DNA of 64,000 nucleotides from Planctomycetaceae bacterium (lineage in GTDB: Bacteria > Planctomycetota > Phycisphaerae > Sedimentisphaerales > UBA12454), in assembly GCA_021371795.1 (NCBI GenBank), contig JAJFVK010000024.1, positions 1 to 64,000 on the forward strand. The letters run 5' to 3'. The notes beneath the pieces were generated by a model. The model was not told where the DNA came from. It made no database searches and saw only the letters and a program-made list of their open reading frames with translations. Both the position numbers and the translations under genes were made by a program. This document shows positions 37,259 through 45,895 of this stretch, in pieces; within the stretch, counting starts at the first letter, position 1, and the number at the start of each line of letters is the position of its first letter.

Positions 37259-37304
37259 TGGCCAACGTTACCCACACTCTACCATCTATGCAGCCGATGG
37301 TCAA
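37259..37304 (-). promoter_or_regulatory. Promoter and LacI-type operator 3 (AAC(3)-like gene)
   Basis: On the minus strand: -35 TTGACC (37299-37304), 17-bp spacer, -10 TAGAGT (37276-37281), then GGGTAACGTTGGCC (37260-37273). Same operator pattern and the same spacer length as sites 1 and 2. Confidence 0.72.
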
Positions 37305-37425
37305 TATTTTTCTTGTGATATTCGCAAGATGACATGCTGGCTCATCACATCGTGATATTGGAATTGAACGCAGACAACTACCGTACTCTTGAACAGTGGC
37401 CTCATAACAGAGGTTGCCTGAAATA
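37305..37425. other. Spacer with possible plus-strand gene remnant
   Basis: On the plus strand an open frame ending at about 37431 reads AHHIVILELNADNYRTLEQW…, which looks protein-like but has no start and cannot be assigned. It would overlap the stop of the ABC ATPase gene. I treat it as a possible insertion-sequence or gene scrap. Confidence 0.3.
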
Positions 37426-38535
37426 TTAGCTAATGCTTATATTTTCCCCGGTTTCGCCAAGCTCAAATATATGCAGTTTATTCACATCAATATACATCGT
37501 TACCAGATGATCAACATCCAGCGATGTGTGCGGGTCAAGATTGGCAATAAATTTCTGTCCTGACGTGCTCGTCAGATAAATATCTTTTCTGTCGCCGAGT
37601 GGTTCGACCACATTAACTTTTGATTTAATGCCGTTGTTCATCTGGCCGGCCAATGGCTCAACCGTCAAATGCTCCGGCCTTACGCCGAGAACCATTTCCT
37701 TATCGATATAATTTTTAAACCGGCTACCGGTACTTTTTATCTCAACAACATCACCGTCGTTAAGAATAAAAACAATTTTGCCGTTTTGGGAAGATATTTT
37801 ACCTTTAAGAAAATTCATCGGCGGAGTGCCGAGAAAGCCCGCGACAAAACGATTCACAGGCTTGTCATAAACTTCCATCGGCGGCGCAACCTGCTGAATT
37901 TCGCCGTTGTACATAACGCATATCCTGTCGCCGAGCGTCATAGCTTCGGCCTGGTCGTGCGTTACATAAATCGATGTCGTATTAAGTCTCCTGTGAAGTG
38001 CTTTTAATTCCGCTCGTGTCGTTACGCGAAGTTTGGCGTCGAGATTACTCAACGGCTCATCGAACAAAAACGCCGCCGGGTTGCGAACTATCGCACGCCC
38101 CAGCGCAACTCGCTGACGCTGACCACCAGAGAGCGCTTTTGGTTTTTTGTCGAGCTGACTGCTGATGTCGAGCATTTCAGCAACTTCGGTAACACGTTTT
38201 TTTATTTCATCTTTGGGATATTTGCGAAGCTTCAGACTGAACGCAAGATTTTGAAAAACTGTCATGTGAGGATAAAGCGCGTAATTCTGAAAAACCATCG
38301 CGATATCGCGGTCTTTGGGCGGAACATCATTAACGACTTTATCGCCAATGGTTATTGTTCCATCGGAAATATCTTCCAGTCCCGCTATCATTCGCAGCGT
38401 TGTGGTCTTGCCGCAGCCGGAAGGCCCGACTATAACCATAAATTCCTTGTCGGCGATATTAAGATTGGCACCTTTGACCGCCTCGAAACCATTGTCATAT
38501 ATTTTTTTGACGTCTTTAAGAAAGACTCTGGCCAT
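37426..38535 (-). CDS. Carbohydrate ABC transporter ATPase (UgpC/MsmK/MalK type)
   Basis: 369 residues. Nucleotide-binding domain with Walker A GPSGCGKTT, Q-loop FQNYALYPHMTV, signature LSGGQRQRVALGRA, Walker B FLFDEPLSNLD and the switch VTHDQAEAM, then a C-terminal TOBE/OB regulatory domain (about 240-369). It energises uptake of sugars through separate permeases. No permease or binding-protein gene is intact nearby; only a permease tail remains at 26068-26169. It may serve distant transporters, as MsmK does, or be left over. Promoter: -35 TTTACA (38598-38603), 17 bp, -10 TATAAT (38575-38580). Confidence 0.92.
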   Translation of the reverse strand: MARVFLKDVKKIYDNGFEAVKGANLNIADKEFMVIVGPSGCGKTTTLRMIAGLEDISDGTITIGDKVVNDVPPKDRDIAMVFQNYALYPHMTVFQNLAFSLKLRKYPKDEIKKRVTEVAEMLDISSQLDKKPKALSGGQRQRVALGRAIVRNPAAFLFDEPLSNLDAKLRVTTRAELKALHRRLNTTSIYVTHDQAEAMTLGDRICVMYNGEIQQVAPPMEVYDKPVNRFVAGFLGTPPMNFLKGKISSQNGKIVFILNDGDVVEIKSTGSRFKNYIDKEMVLGVRPEHLTVEPLAGQMNNGIKSKVNVVEPLGDRKDIYLTSTSGQKFIANLDPHTSLDVDHLVTMYIDVNKLHIFELGETGENISIS

Positions 38536-38603
38536 AATTCAGCACCTTCTGATATATTTTACAGTAAAAGAGGAATTATACCAAACACAAAATAACTTGT
38601 AAA
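38536..38603 (-). promoter_or_regulatory. Promoter of the ABC ATPase gene
   Basis: Minus strand: -35 TTTACA (38598-38603), 17-bp spacer, -10 TATAAT (38575-38580), AAGG ribosome-binding site before the ATG at 38535. No GG-NN-AACGTT operator is seen, so this gene appears to be outside the LacI regulon. Confidence 0.6.
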
Positions 38604-38664
38604 CAACCGGTTTCTAATTAATTTTAACAACACAGGCAAACGGCGATCTCTATGCCTGGTTCAG

Positions 38665-38766
38665 TTATCTTGTCAGCCAGCCTCCGTCAACCGGAACTAT
38701 CGAGCCGTACAGGTACGAAGCGGCCTGGGAAGCGAGGAAAACGACAGCACCTTTTAAATCATCGCA
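38665..38766 (-). pseudogene. Remnant: C-terminal end of an SDR dehydrogenase (KduD/gluconate dehydrogenase type)
   Basis: On the minus strand, a frame reading DDLKGAVVFLASQAASYLYG followed by SIVPVDGGWLTR and a stop matches the last ~35 residues of classical short-chain dehydrogenases such as 2-deoxy-D-gluconate 3-dehydrogenase (…ED..GA.VFLAS.AS.YV.G….VDGGW…R). The N-terminal nine tenths are missing. With the permease remnant and the deleted gene at 37107 it is the third scrap in this locus. Confidence 0.75.
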
Positions 38767-38841
38767 TTTACGGTTACGTAAGTTAACAAACCAAAACAAA
38801 TGCAAAAATTACCGCTCTCATTGCTTTCCTAATACTATCAG

Positions 38842-39684
38842 CTATTTACTATTTAAATTATGCTTCAAATTATTTTTGAGCCATTCGACTGTTTTATTCA
38901 CATATTCTTTATCACAGGCACCCCAGCCTTTAATATTATGCGTTCCACCCTCAATCGATATTATATCATAAGGCACATTTGTCACGTCAAGTCTGGTTTT
39001 GAAATTTATTGAAAGCTGATACGGCACTGTAGTGTCAGCCGTCCCATGCATCAAAAGAAACGGCGGCAGTCCCGGCCTGACGTAATTGATGGGTGATATA
39101 TCCCAAAGCAATTGCAGCGATTGCGCATCAAGCTTCTTAAAGCCCAGCACAGTATTCAGATATATGGATATATCGCCTCGCCGCATTCCATCATATACCA
39201 AATCAGTCGGAGAGGCGACAAGTACGATTGCCTGCACTTCCTTATCGTTGTCGGATGTCATCGCAGCCAAAGCCGCAATCTGCCCACCTGCCGAATAGCC
39301 CATCACCGCGATGCAGTTCGGGTTGATTTTATATTGCGAACCGTTCGCTTTGACCCATTTAATAGCTGTTTGAACATCTTCGTAACAGGCAGGCCATTTA
39401 TGCTTCGGCGCAAGTCTGTAATTTATCGACACACAAACAAAGTCGGCGTCGGTCAGTGGCTTTGCGAAAATTTTCTCATCGCCCTGCTTGTCCCCACCAA
39501 TCCACGCTCCGCCGTGAACGACGATAACTGCCGGAAAAACACCGCTGCCATTCGGCTCATAAACATCAAGAAGCAACTTTTCCCCGCCTGCGTTTCCATA
39601 CTCAATATCCGTCTGAACCTGCATAGCATTCGCAAAGGTGCAAATCAAGAGCATTAAAACAAAACCAAAAACTACATTTTTCAT
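38842..39684 (-). CDS. Secreted alpha/beta-hydrolase (esterase/lipase family)
   Basis: 280 residues from the ATG at 39684, with AAGGA five bases upstream. Signal peptide (about 1-20). Hormone-sensitive-lipase or BD-FAE-like fold: oxyanion HGGAWIGGD, nucleophile elbow GYSAGGQ, acid/loop HGTADTTVPYQ, and a final histidine in EGGTHNIKG. Probably removes acetyl or feruloyl groups from polysaccharides outside the cytoplasm. It sits next to the carbohydrate region but carries no LacI-type operator. Confidence 0.85.
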   Translation of the reverse strand: MKNVVFGFVLMLLICTFANAMQVQTDIEYGNAGGEKLLLDVYEPNGSGVFPAVIVVHGGAWIGGDKQGDEKIFAKPLTDADFVCVSINYRLAPKHKWPACYEDVQTAIKWVKANGSQYKINPNCIAVMGYSAGGQIAALAAMTSDNDKEVQAIVLVASPTDLVYDGMRRGDISIYLNTVLGFKKLDAQSLQLLWDISPINYVRPGLPPFLLMHGTADTTVPYQLSINFKTRLDVTNVPYDIISIEGGTHNIKGWGACDKEYVNKTVEWLKNNLKHNLNSK

Positions 39685-39724
39685 TATCATCCTTTACTAC
39701 CGGCTAATGACTATTGATTAATGA

Positions 39725-40858
39725 CTACTTATTTATGTGCAGAATCTTCGCCCCATCAAAACCGTTGAACTTCGTCGATGAAGCAACACTATATGCCCCG
39801 ATATTTTCGGTTACGAGCAAATCGCCGATTTCAAGATTGCCCGGCAGTTGTTCCGAAACGGAAATTTTGTCGAAACTGTCGCAGGTCGGCCCTACAACCG
39901 CGCAAACTTCTGTTTTGCCGCGTTTAAACGCGGTGAAATTCGGCATCCAGTGGTCGTAAACAATTCCTGAAAACGTATGATAAACGCCATCGTTAATATG
40001 ATAGAACAATTTTCCGTCGCGACGAGCCCTGCCGATAATTTCAGAAACAAGCGTCGCAGTCGTAGCGACCATAAACCGTCCCGGCTCGGCTATAAATTCC
40101 GCGTCAGCGGGAAACAGTCTTTTCATTTCAGAATTTATTACCTGTGCAAGCTGCTCAAATTTCGGCGAATAAGAATCGTAAGGCACAGGGAACCCGCCGC
40201 CCATATCGACGATTTTCGTTGCGTAGCCTTTCTTGCGGCACTCGTTGAAAATCTGCGAAGTAATCTGCAACGCGTTTGTGTAGTTGTCGAAATTTGTGCA
40301 CTGGCTGCCGACGTGAAAACTCAAACCCTCAACCGTCAGGCCGCAATCGAATGCAGAATTAATCAACTCCATCGCATCGCCCGGCTCGGCTCCGAATTTT
40401 GAACTCATCTCGACCTGCGAACCGGTATCCGGCACTTTCAGCCGAAGAACAAGGCCTGCTGTCGGACAATATTTTTTAATTTTCTGAACCTCGTCCGCGT
40501 TGTCGTAAGTCATCAACGGTTTGTACTTTTTGATTTTGCGGAGAGTGTCTTTGTCTTTGATGGTATTTGAAAAGATGATTTTGTCCCAGATAAAGAACTC
40601 CTTGTCTTTTTTGCGGTAGTTCTGAATCTGGTCGTAAACCTGAATGAACTCGTTATAGGAAGCAACATCGAAACTCGCGCCTTCGTTGAAAAGCGTTTTA
40701 ATGATTTCCTGATTGGAGTTGGCTTTTACCGCATAATAGGCCTGAACTGTCGGCAGATTCTTCTTGAAAGTACGAAAATTTTCACGAATCTTGTCGTGGT
40801 CGAGGATAAATAACGGCGTTCCGTGCTTTTTGGCCAGTTTTACTAAATCATTTTTCAT
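39725..40858 (-). CDS. Ornithine/diamino-acid decarboxylase (alanine racemase-fold, ODC-like)
   Basis: 377 residues, PLP-dependent fold type III. PLP lysine K45 in YYAVKAN, the phosphate loop GGGFP (about 221), the AEPGR motif (about 258) and catalytic C326 in GPTCDSFD, contributed to the partner's active site. These mark ornithine decarboxylase-like enzymes, which make putrescine for polyamines; lysine or carboxynorspermidine decarboxylases are alternatives. An extra charged loop (about 78-100) precedes the IIFSNTIKD segment. It is close to, and in the direction of, the DUF1016 nuclease gene upstream (3 bases apart). Confidence 0.85.
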   Translation of the reverse strand: MKNDLVKLAKKHGTPLFILDHDKIRENFRTFKKNLPTVQAYYAVKANSNQEIIKTLFNEGASFDVASYNEFIQVYDQIQNYRKKDKEFFIWDKIIFSNTIKDKDTLRKIKKYKPLMTYDNADEVQKIKKYCPTAGLVLRLKVPDTGSQVEMSSKFGAEPGDAMELINSAFDCGLTVEGLSFHVGSQCTNFDNYTNALQITSQIFNECRKKGYATKIVDMGGGFPVPYDSYSPKFEQLAQVINSEMKRLFPADAEFIAEPGRFMVATTATLVSEIIGRARRDGKLFYHINDGVYHTFSGIVYDHWMPNFTAFKRGKTEVCAVVGPTCDSFDKISVSEQLPGNLEIGDLLVTENIGAYSVASSTKFNGFDGAKILHINK

Positions 40859-40861
40859 TAT

Positions 40862-41905
40862 TTATACATTCTCCAAAAGTTTTTCAATTTGCTTTTGCGT
40901 TGGAAGTTGTTTTTTGAGTTCTTTAGGCAATTTGGAAGTAATTTTATATTGCGCCACCCCAATCGGCTTTTTAGTTTCTTTCAACGCATATTCGACTATT
41001 GTCCGTTTCTTTTCTTTGCACAAAATAATCCCGATTGCCGGATTTTCGCCTTTTAATTTTACGGTATCGTCAAGGGCAGCCAAATAAAATTGCATTTTCC
41101 CGACATATTCCGGCTTAAATTCACCAACTTTCAGTTCAATCGCTACAAGGCATTTAAGATACCGGTGATAAAGCAAAATATCAATAAAGTATTCCTGATT
41201 TTCTATTTCCAGCCTATACTGATTTCCCATAAACGCAAATGTCCCACCCATTTCGACAAGAAAGCGGTTCGTTCTGGAAATAATTGCCCGCTCTAACTCT
41301 GCTTCGCAATGCTCCTCCCCGAGTTCCAGAAAATCAAATATATATTCATCTTTCACAGCAAGTTTGGCCTGATTACGAATCGGCACAGGCAAGACATTAT
41401 CAAAGTTGGTTTGACTTGACAGTGTTTTTTCATAACTTTCGTTTTCGATTTGATGAATTAAAACATTCTTACTCCATCCCATTCGCCGCGTCATACGAAT
41501 ATAAAATTCGCGTTCCAAATCATCTTTACACTTCTCAAATATTATTAAATTGTGAGACCAGCCAATTTCTCGCACCAATGGTGCGAGTTTTTCTTTTTTA
41601 TTATAAGCAATGTAAAAATTACGCATTCTCCATAAACCGGCCGGCGAAAACCCCTGAATACCTGAGAACTCCGCCTGCAAATCTTTTGCGAGCATTTCCA
41701 CTATCGATTTGCCCCATTTGTCCCCTTTTTGCCTTTCGACAATCATTTTGCCGATATCCCAGTAAAGCTGAATCAGCTCTTTGTTGACAGCTTTAAGTGC
41801 CTGATATTGTGCAGAACGGATACGCTCTTTAACATCCTTTAAAAGAGAAGAATACCCCTTCCCTGCTATTTTAACCTCTGCCGACCGGGACATGGCATTT
41901 TTCAT
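40862..41905 (-). CDS. DUF1016 / YhcG-type PD-(D/E)XK nuclease domain protein
   Basis: 347 residues. N-terminal helical DUF1016_N (about 20-150, with ELIQLYWDIGKMIVERQ and GFSPAGLWRMRNFY) and a C-terminal PDDEXK nuclease-like DUF1016 domain (about 185-345) with FIDILLYHRYLKCLVAIELKVGEF, giving the D…E-x-K series. The family is thought to bind or cut nucleic acid and is often on mobile or defence islands, but the role is not settled. It lies only 3 bases upstream of the decarboxylase gene and beside tRNA-Gly, a common integration neighbourhood. No integrase is seen. Confidence 0.85.
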   Translation of the reverse strand: MKNAMSRSAEVKIAGKGYSSLLKDVKERIRSAQYQALKAVNKELIQLYWDIGKMIVERQKGDKWGKSIVEMLAKDLQAEFSGIQGFSPAGLWRMRNFYIAYNKKEKLAPLVREIGWSHNLIIFEKCKDDLEREFYIRMTRRMGWSKNVLIHQIENESYEKTLSSQTNFDNVLPVPIRNQAKLAVKDEYIFDFLELGEEHCEAELERAIISRTNRFLVEMGGTFAFMGNQYRLEIENQEYFIDILLYHRYLKCLVAIELKVGEFKPEYVGKMQFYLAALDDTVKLKGENPAIGIILCKEKKRTIVEYALKETKKPIGVAQYKITSKLPKELKKQLPTQKQIEKLLENV

Positions 41906-42093
41906 ATCTTTTCCTGCGATCCTTTATAAAAAAACGTCGTTTAAAGATACACTCTAACCCCCTCATAATCAAGGTTTTATTTAGGTTGTTTGCCGTCGAT
42001 TAACATATCCCGACAAATATAATTGTCTTTTGGAAAATTTCTGGCAATTTGTCGTACGATTTGGTAGTATATTCATCTGTAAGTTAAAAATTT

Positions 42094-42165
42094 GCGGGTG
42101 TAACTCAGTGGTAGAGCGTCAGCTTCCCAAGCTGAAAGTCGAGAGTTCGAATCTCTTCGCCCGCT
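42094..42165 (+). tRNA. tRNA-Gly (anticodon CCC)
   Basis: 72-base cloverleaf: acceptor GCGGGTG (42094-42100) pairs with CGCCCGC (42158-42164); D-arm with GTGGTAGAGC; anticodon stem TCAGC/GCTGA around loop TTCCCAA, giving anticodon CCC; T-arm GAGAGTTCGAATCTC. Discriminator T; no CCA encoded. Confidence 0.95.
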
Positions 42166-42179
42166 TTTAATTATAAGAA

Positions 42180-42241
42180 AGACACGGATTCCGCAGCGGC
42201 GGAACACTGAACTTAAGACACGGATTAACACTGATTTACAC
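42180..42241. repeat. GACACGGATT dispersed repeat with hairpin
   Basis: Two GACACGGATT words around a hairpin TTCCGC-AGCG-GCGGAA (42189-42204), then ACACTGATTTACACGG. It fills the gap between tRNA-Gly and the pseudopilin gene. Confidence 0.6.
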
Positions 42242-42273
42242 GGTAACTATTTCTTGTTATAATCTCCAAAACT

Positions 42274-43035
42274 ATGAAGAAAAACGGATTTACACTTATT
42301 GAACTGCTTGTTGTGCTTGCTGTGATTGTCGCACTTGTCGCAATACTCGTTCCTTCGTTGGGCAAAGCAAGGCAAATCGCCTACAAAATCTACTGCCTCA
42401 ATAACCTCAAACAACTCGGCATCGCTGTAAATTTATACACCCAGCAATACAAAGTTTATCCGGTCTGCGTAAACGATGTAAATGTAACATGGGAACAATT
42501 TGTCGCCAATCCGGAAATCGGCAATAAAAAGATGCTCGGCGTGCCGGCAGGACTTTGGCCATATCACAAAGAAAAAAAACTGTATGAATGTCCTATGCTT
42601 CTGCGGAAAGCAGCGCAAGTAAGTTACTGCTATGACAGCCGGGCAGGACGCGAAATACCGGCCGGTCAAACAGCTTATGCCGCACTTAAACCACTGTTTA
42701 ATCCGCCGGGCGAAACCACAACCACCGACAAAAAAGATTATTACCTGCTTACGCCAGACAGAGTTAAATCACCTAAGGCTTTTGTCATCCTCTACGACCT
42801 GCCGCTCGTTGACAGCCCAGTGTCTAATGCAGCAGGCCTTTATCAAAATATCGACCCTGACGATGCAAACAGTTTCAATGACGATGTCGCGGACTCCAAC
42901 GGTTATCTGTGGAACTATAATGACGAACCAGCAGAAGGGCCGCATTCCAAAGGCTTTAATATCCTGTTTGCAGATATGCACGTCAAATGGTTTAAAACGT
43001 GGAATCAAACTGAAATGACACGCAAAGCAGATTAA
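42274..43035 (+). CDS. Type II/IV pseudopilin-like protein with prepilin N-terminus
   Basis: 253 residues. The class III signal is clear: KKNGFTLIELLVVLAVIVALVAIL, with cleavage expected after the first G of GFTLIE. The C-terminal soluble part has the planctomycete pattern (YSYxYDxR-like region, PHSKGFNILFADMHVKWF) close to the H-X9-DG domain, but with DM in place of DG. It probably forms part of a pseudopilus or assembles with a type II secretion-like machine, as the very many paralogues in planctomycetes are thought to. It is a single gene, with no secretion genes next to it. Confidence 0.88.
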   Translation: MKKNGFTLIELLVVLAVIVALVAILVPSLGKARQIAYKIYCLNNLKQLGIAVNLYTQQYKVYPVCVNDVNVTWEQFVANPEIGNKKMLGVPAGLWPYHKEKKLYECPMLLRKAAQVSYCYDSRAGREIPAGQTAYAALKPLFNPPGETTTTDKKDYYLLTPDRVKSPKAFVILYDLPLVDSPVSNAAGLYQNIDPDDANSFNDDVADSNGYLWNYNDEPAEGPHSKGFNILFADMHVKWFKTWNQTEMTRKAD

Positions 43036-43042
43036 AAACAAA

Positions 43043-43085
43043 CCCAGCCATAGTCCCAGCAAGTGGGATTGAAATGATGGCTGGG
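43043..43085 (+). terminator. Branched hairpin after the pseudopilin gene
   Basis: Arms CCCAGCCAT (43043-43051) / ATGGCTGGG (43077-43085) enclose a second hairpin TCCCA (43054-43058) / TGGGA (43064-43068). It lies between convergent genes. There is no clear T-run, so it may be a terminator or a mobile palindrome. Confidence 0.5.
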
Positions 43086-43092
43086 CTAATAA

Positions 43093-45111
43093 TTACTGAC
43101 CATCATATATTTTGCCGGTGCGGTAATCTGTCCATGCAGGTTCGAACGCCTGTAATGTTTTTTCATATTTTCTCACAGCAATAGTATCGCAGCAGAACAT
43201 ATCTTTTGAATCAGCATCCATAACAATTCTGATTATCGAATTTCTCAACGCCTGATTTTCAGGTTTAAATTTCAACGGCTTTTTCGTCTGCGAGTCAAGA
43301 ACGTCTTTGTGAATCATTACGCCATCATCGCTCAACACCAAATGCGAACCTCGTGAACCACTGCCGGCTTCCAGCAATGCCGCAGCAGCCTTCAAATACG
43401 CAATACTCGCAAGCGATAATTGTTCAGCCTGGACAGCAGAGATAATCTCGTCAGCGTTTTTTGCCACGATGCCTTTCCTTTTTATATCCTGATAAATTTT
43501 AACCGCAGCGGCAAGAGCCTCTTTGACATCTTCCAATCTGCGTATATGGCCACCATAATTTGTCATTCTTTCCTGCAACTGGGTAATCACATCGTCGGCG
43601 GTCAAATTGAACGAGCCGGTTATCAGAGATTTTACGGATGCGATACATTTTTCCAAAGCGAGCAAATCAATATTCGCAGCAAAAACTTCCGCATCGTACG
43701 CACCTGCGATAAATTCAGCGGCTCGCTGGGCGCCGACCTGACCTGCGTTCAGTGCCGAGCCGCCAGGACGTTTAACTCCATGCGTACCCGCCATTTCGCC
43801 AATCACGAAAGTATGCTTAATGTTCGACTCCCACCATTTGTTCACGGCAAAGCCGCCGTTATTGTGCTGGGCACAGACGGAAATTTCCAATGGCTCGGTG
43901 TATAAATCTATGTCGTGCTCTTTGTAAATGTCTATCGCGGGTCTGTTCATATATTCCAGACGCTCAATCGGCAACTTCTGCATCGCGCCGGTAGCTTTTA
44001 AATAATCCAAAGCCTCCGGTTCAAGTTCTTCGATTTTAAATTCGGACATACTACTCGAACCTATCGGATTGTGCATAAAATCCATAAAGACACGTCTGCC
44101 CTTTTGGTTTTCATTGAAGACCAGCACATCTATCAGCGACGATTGAAGATTTTCAATTCGCTGCGGGTCGAACGGCCATTGATAACCTTTGAGAAATATA
44201 TCAGTAGCCATTTTGCTCATCGTCGGAAAAAAATCCGTAAGGAATTCACACTCATCATTTCCATTCGCGTCGGTGCTGAAGATTCGCGGTATAACCTGCA
44301 TATATGTGCCGGAAACGTTCCATCTAAATTTTGTACTCGCCAATCCAAATTGCGATTCTGTCAGATTTTCGGCAGCTAATCCAGCCTTGAACGCTACGCC
44401 GTGGATGCCTGTTTGGCCGAGTGGATAAACGCTTGTCTTGTAAAGCGTACCGGGGCCGCCTGCTGCGAGGACAAAATTTTCAGCAAGAAAAACATTTACC
44501 GCCAGATTATCGCTCGACAGTTCTTTCTTATATAAAGTAACCAATCCGACAATTCGCTCGCCTGATTTCAAAAATTCCACGGCCTCGTATCTGTCGAAAA
44601 TTTCTATGCCATATCTGCGGACGATTTTTTCAAGGCACTGACTCATAAATTTGCTGGTTTTAGGCCCTGCGGATGTCGCGCGTTCATAGGGGTCGTGATC
44701 GGTTTTATAGCCGACATAAGTACCCATCGCGTTATTCGGGAACGGGACGCCCGCTTCGACGAGATTGTAAAAGCCGCGAAGTGAGCCGATTGCCTCGGCC
44801 GTGGCCAAATCATTATGGCAGCAGCCGGCGGCAGTAAGCGATTTTGCAAAACTTTCAGCGCTGTCGGCGACTTCGGGGCTTGTGCCCATTTTATAATACG
44901 TCTGCTTGTCCGAGCCACTCATTCTCGATGCGCCAAGTGGCAGGCCTGCGGTTACAACAGCGATTCGTGATGCGGAATTTTCAACTGCTTTTGCGCTGAA
45001 ATATTCGTAAAGTTTTTTTGCGCAGTTCATACCGGCCGCACCTGCGCCGACAATTACAGTGTTAAATCTGTGAATTTTAACCGTTTGGTTCGCTACTTTT
45101 ATTGTTTGCAT
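43093..45111 (-). CDS. FAD-dependent oxidoreductase of the fumarate reductase / succinate dehydrogenase flavoprotein family
   Basis: 672 residues from the ATG at 45111. The N-terminal Rossmann FAD motif VIVGAGAAGMNCAKKL and the late EMAGTHGVKRPGGSALNAGQ (FAD-contact GGSALN) identify the FRD/SDH/L-aspartate oxidase flavoprotein family. The active-site region has AQHNNGGF where fumarate reductases have a histidine-rich loop. The C-terminal 200 residues are helical as in SDH-A. It should move electrons to or from a carboxylic acid or enone. It is the last of three genes in a coupled operon (1 base after the SDR stop) with an OYE-GltD fusion; the substrate is unknown. Confidence 0.8.
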   Translation of the reverse strand: MQTIKVANQTVKIHRFNTVIVGAGAAGMNCAKKLYEYFSAKAVENSASRIAVVTAGLPLGASRMSGSDKQTYYKMGTSPEVADSAESFAKSLTAAGCCHNDLATAEAIGSLRGFYNLVEAGVPFPNNAMGTYVGYKTDHDPYERATSAGPKTSKFMSQCLEKIVRRYGIEIFDRYEAVEFLKSGERIVGLVTLYKKELSSDNLAVNVFLAENFVLAAGGPGTLYKTSVYPLGQTGIHGVAFKAGLAAENLTESQFGLASTKFRWNVSGTYMQVIPRIFSTDANGNDECEFLTDFFPTMSKMATDIFLKGYQWPFDPQRIENLQSSLIDVLVFNENQKGRRVFMDFMHNPIGSSSMSEFKIEELEPEALDYLKATGAMQKLPIERLEYMNRPAIDIYKEHDIDLYTEPLEISVCAQHNNGGFAVNKWWESNIKHTFVIGEMAGTHGVKRPGGSALNAGQVGAQRAAEFIAGAYDAEVFAANIDLLALEKCIASVKSLITGSFNLTADDVITQLQERMTNYGGHIRRLEDVKEALAAAVKIYQDIKRKGIVAKNADEIISAVQAEQLSLASIAYLKAAAALLEAGSGSRGSHLVLSDDGVMIHKDVLDSQTKKPLKFKPENQALRNSIIRIVMDADSKDMFCCDTIAVRKYEKTLQAFEPAWTDYRTGKIYDGQ

Positions 45112-45112
45112 T

Positions 45113-45895
45113 TTAAAGCCTTCTGAAATGAAATCCGCCGTCAACGTTTATTACCTGACCTGTTGAATAATCCAATCGCCCTTCAGCTACCGCACCAACC
45201 GCCTTTGCGATATCCTCCGGCAAACCCCAGCGTTTCGTCGGCAAAAGACCTTCGGCGATAAGTTTATCATATTTTTCTTTCACGACACTTGTCATATCCG
45301 TCATTATTATGCCGGGACGAATTTCAAAAACGCCGATGTTGAATTCCGCGAGTCTGTCGGCGTATAGCATCGTCATCATACTGACGCCCGCCTTGCTCAA
45401 GCAGTATTCGCCTCTTGCGGGACTGCTGGTATAAGATGACATTGACGCAGTATTGACAATGCGGAAATTTCGTTCGGGATTTTGTTTTTTCTGTTCAATC
45501 ATCCAGTTGGCCACGAGCTGCGTGAGGAAATACGGGCCTTTGAGATTGATATTCATTACACGGTCAAAGCTATCCTCTGTCGCTTCGAGAATATCGACTC
45601 TCTTTGCCGGCGCGACACCTGCATTATTGACAAGCATATCGCAGCGTCCGAAATTTTTCTTCACAAATTCTACAAGCTGTTTTCTGTCCTCGGCCTTGCT
45701 GACATCGCCGCGAATAATTTTGCAGCCTTTAATTTCTGTTTGCGTTTGCTCGGCTGCGAAATCGTCCGGCTGGCCGTCTTTGAAGTCAAAATAGTTTATA
45801 ACAATGTTATAGCCTAATTCAGCAAGTTCTTTAGCAACGGCTTTGCCTATGCCCCTGCTTGCGCCGGTTACTATTGCAACAGGTTTATCTTTCAT
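45113..45895 (-). CDS. Short-chain dehydrogenase/reductase (FabG-like)
   Basis: 260 residues, classical SDR: TGASRGIG cofactor loop, NNAGVAP (about 92), catalytic serine in NTASMSS, Y-x-x-x-K in YCLSKAG, and the closing IRPGIIMTDM and VINVDGGFH. NAD(P)H-dependent keto/hydroxy interconversion. An insertion after the second strand (FKDGQPDDFAAEQTQTE) is unusual. It is flanked by, and overlaps, the OYE-GltD fusion (ATGA), so it probably works on the same substrate rather than in fatty acid synthesis. Confidence 0.85.
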   Translation of the reverse strand: MKDKPVAIVTGASRGIGKAVAKELAELGYNIVINYFDFKDGQPDDFAAEQTQTEIKGCKIIRGDVSKAEDRKQLVEFVKKNFGRCDMLVNNAGVAPAKRVDILEATEDSFDRVMNINLKGPYFLTQLVANWMIEQKKQNPERNFRIVNTASMSSYTSSPARGEYCLSKAGVSMMTMLYADRLAEFNIGVFEIRPGIIMTDMTSVVKEKYDKLIAEGLLPTKRWGLPEDIAKAVGAVAEGRLDYSTGQVINVDGGFHFRRL

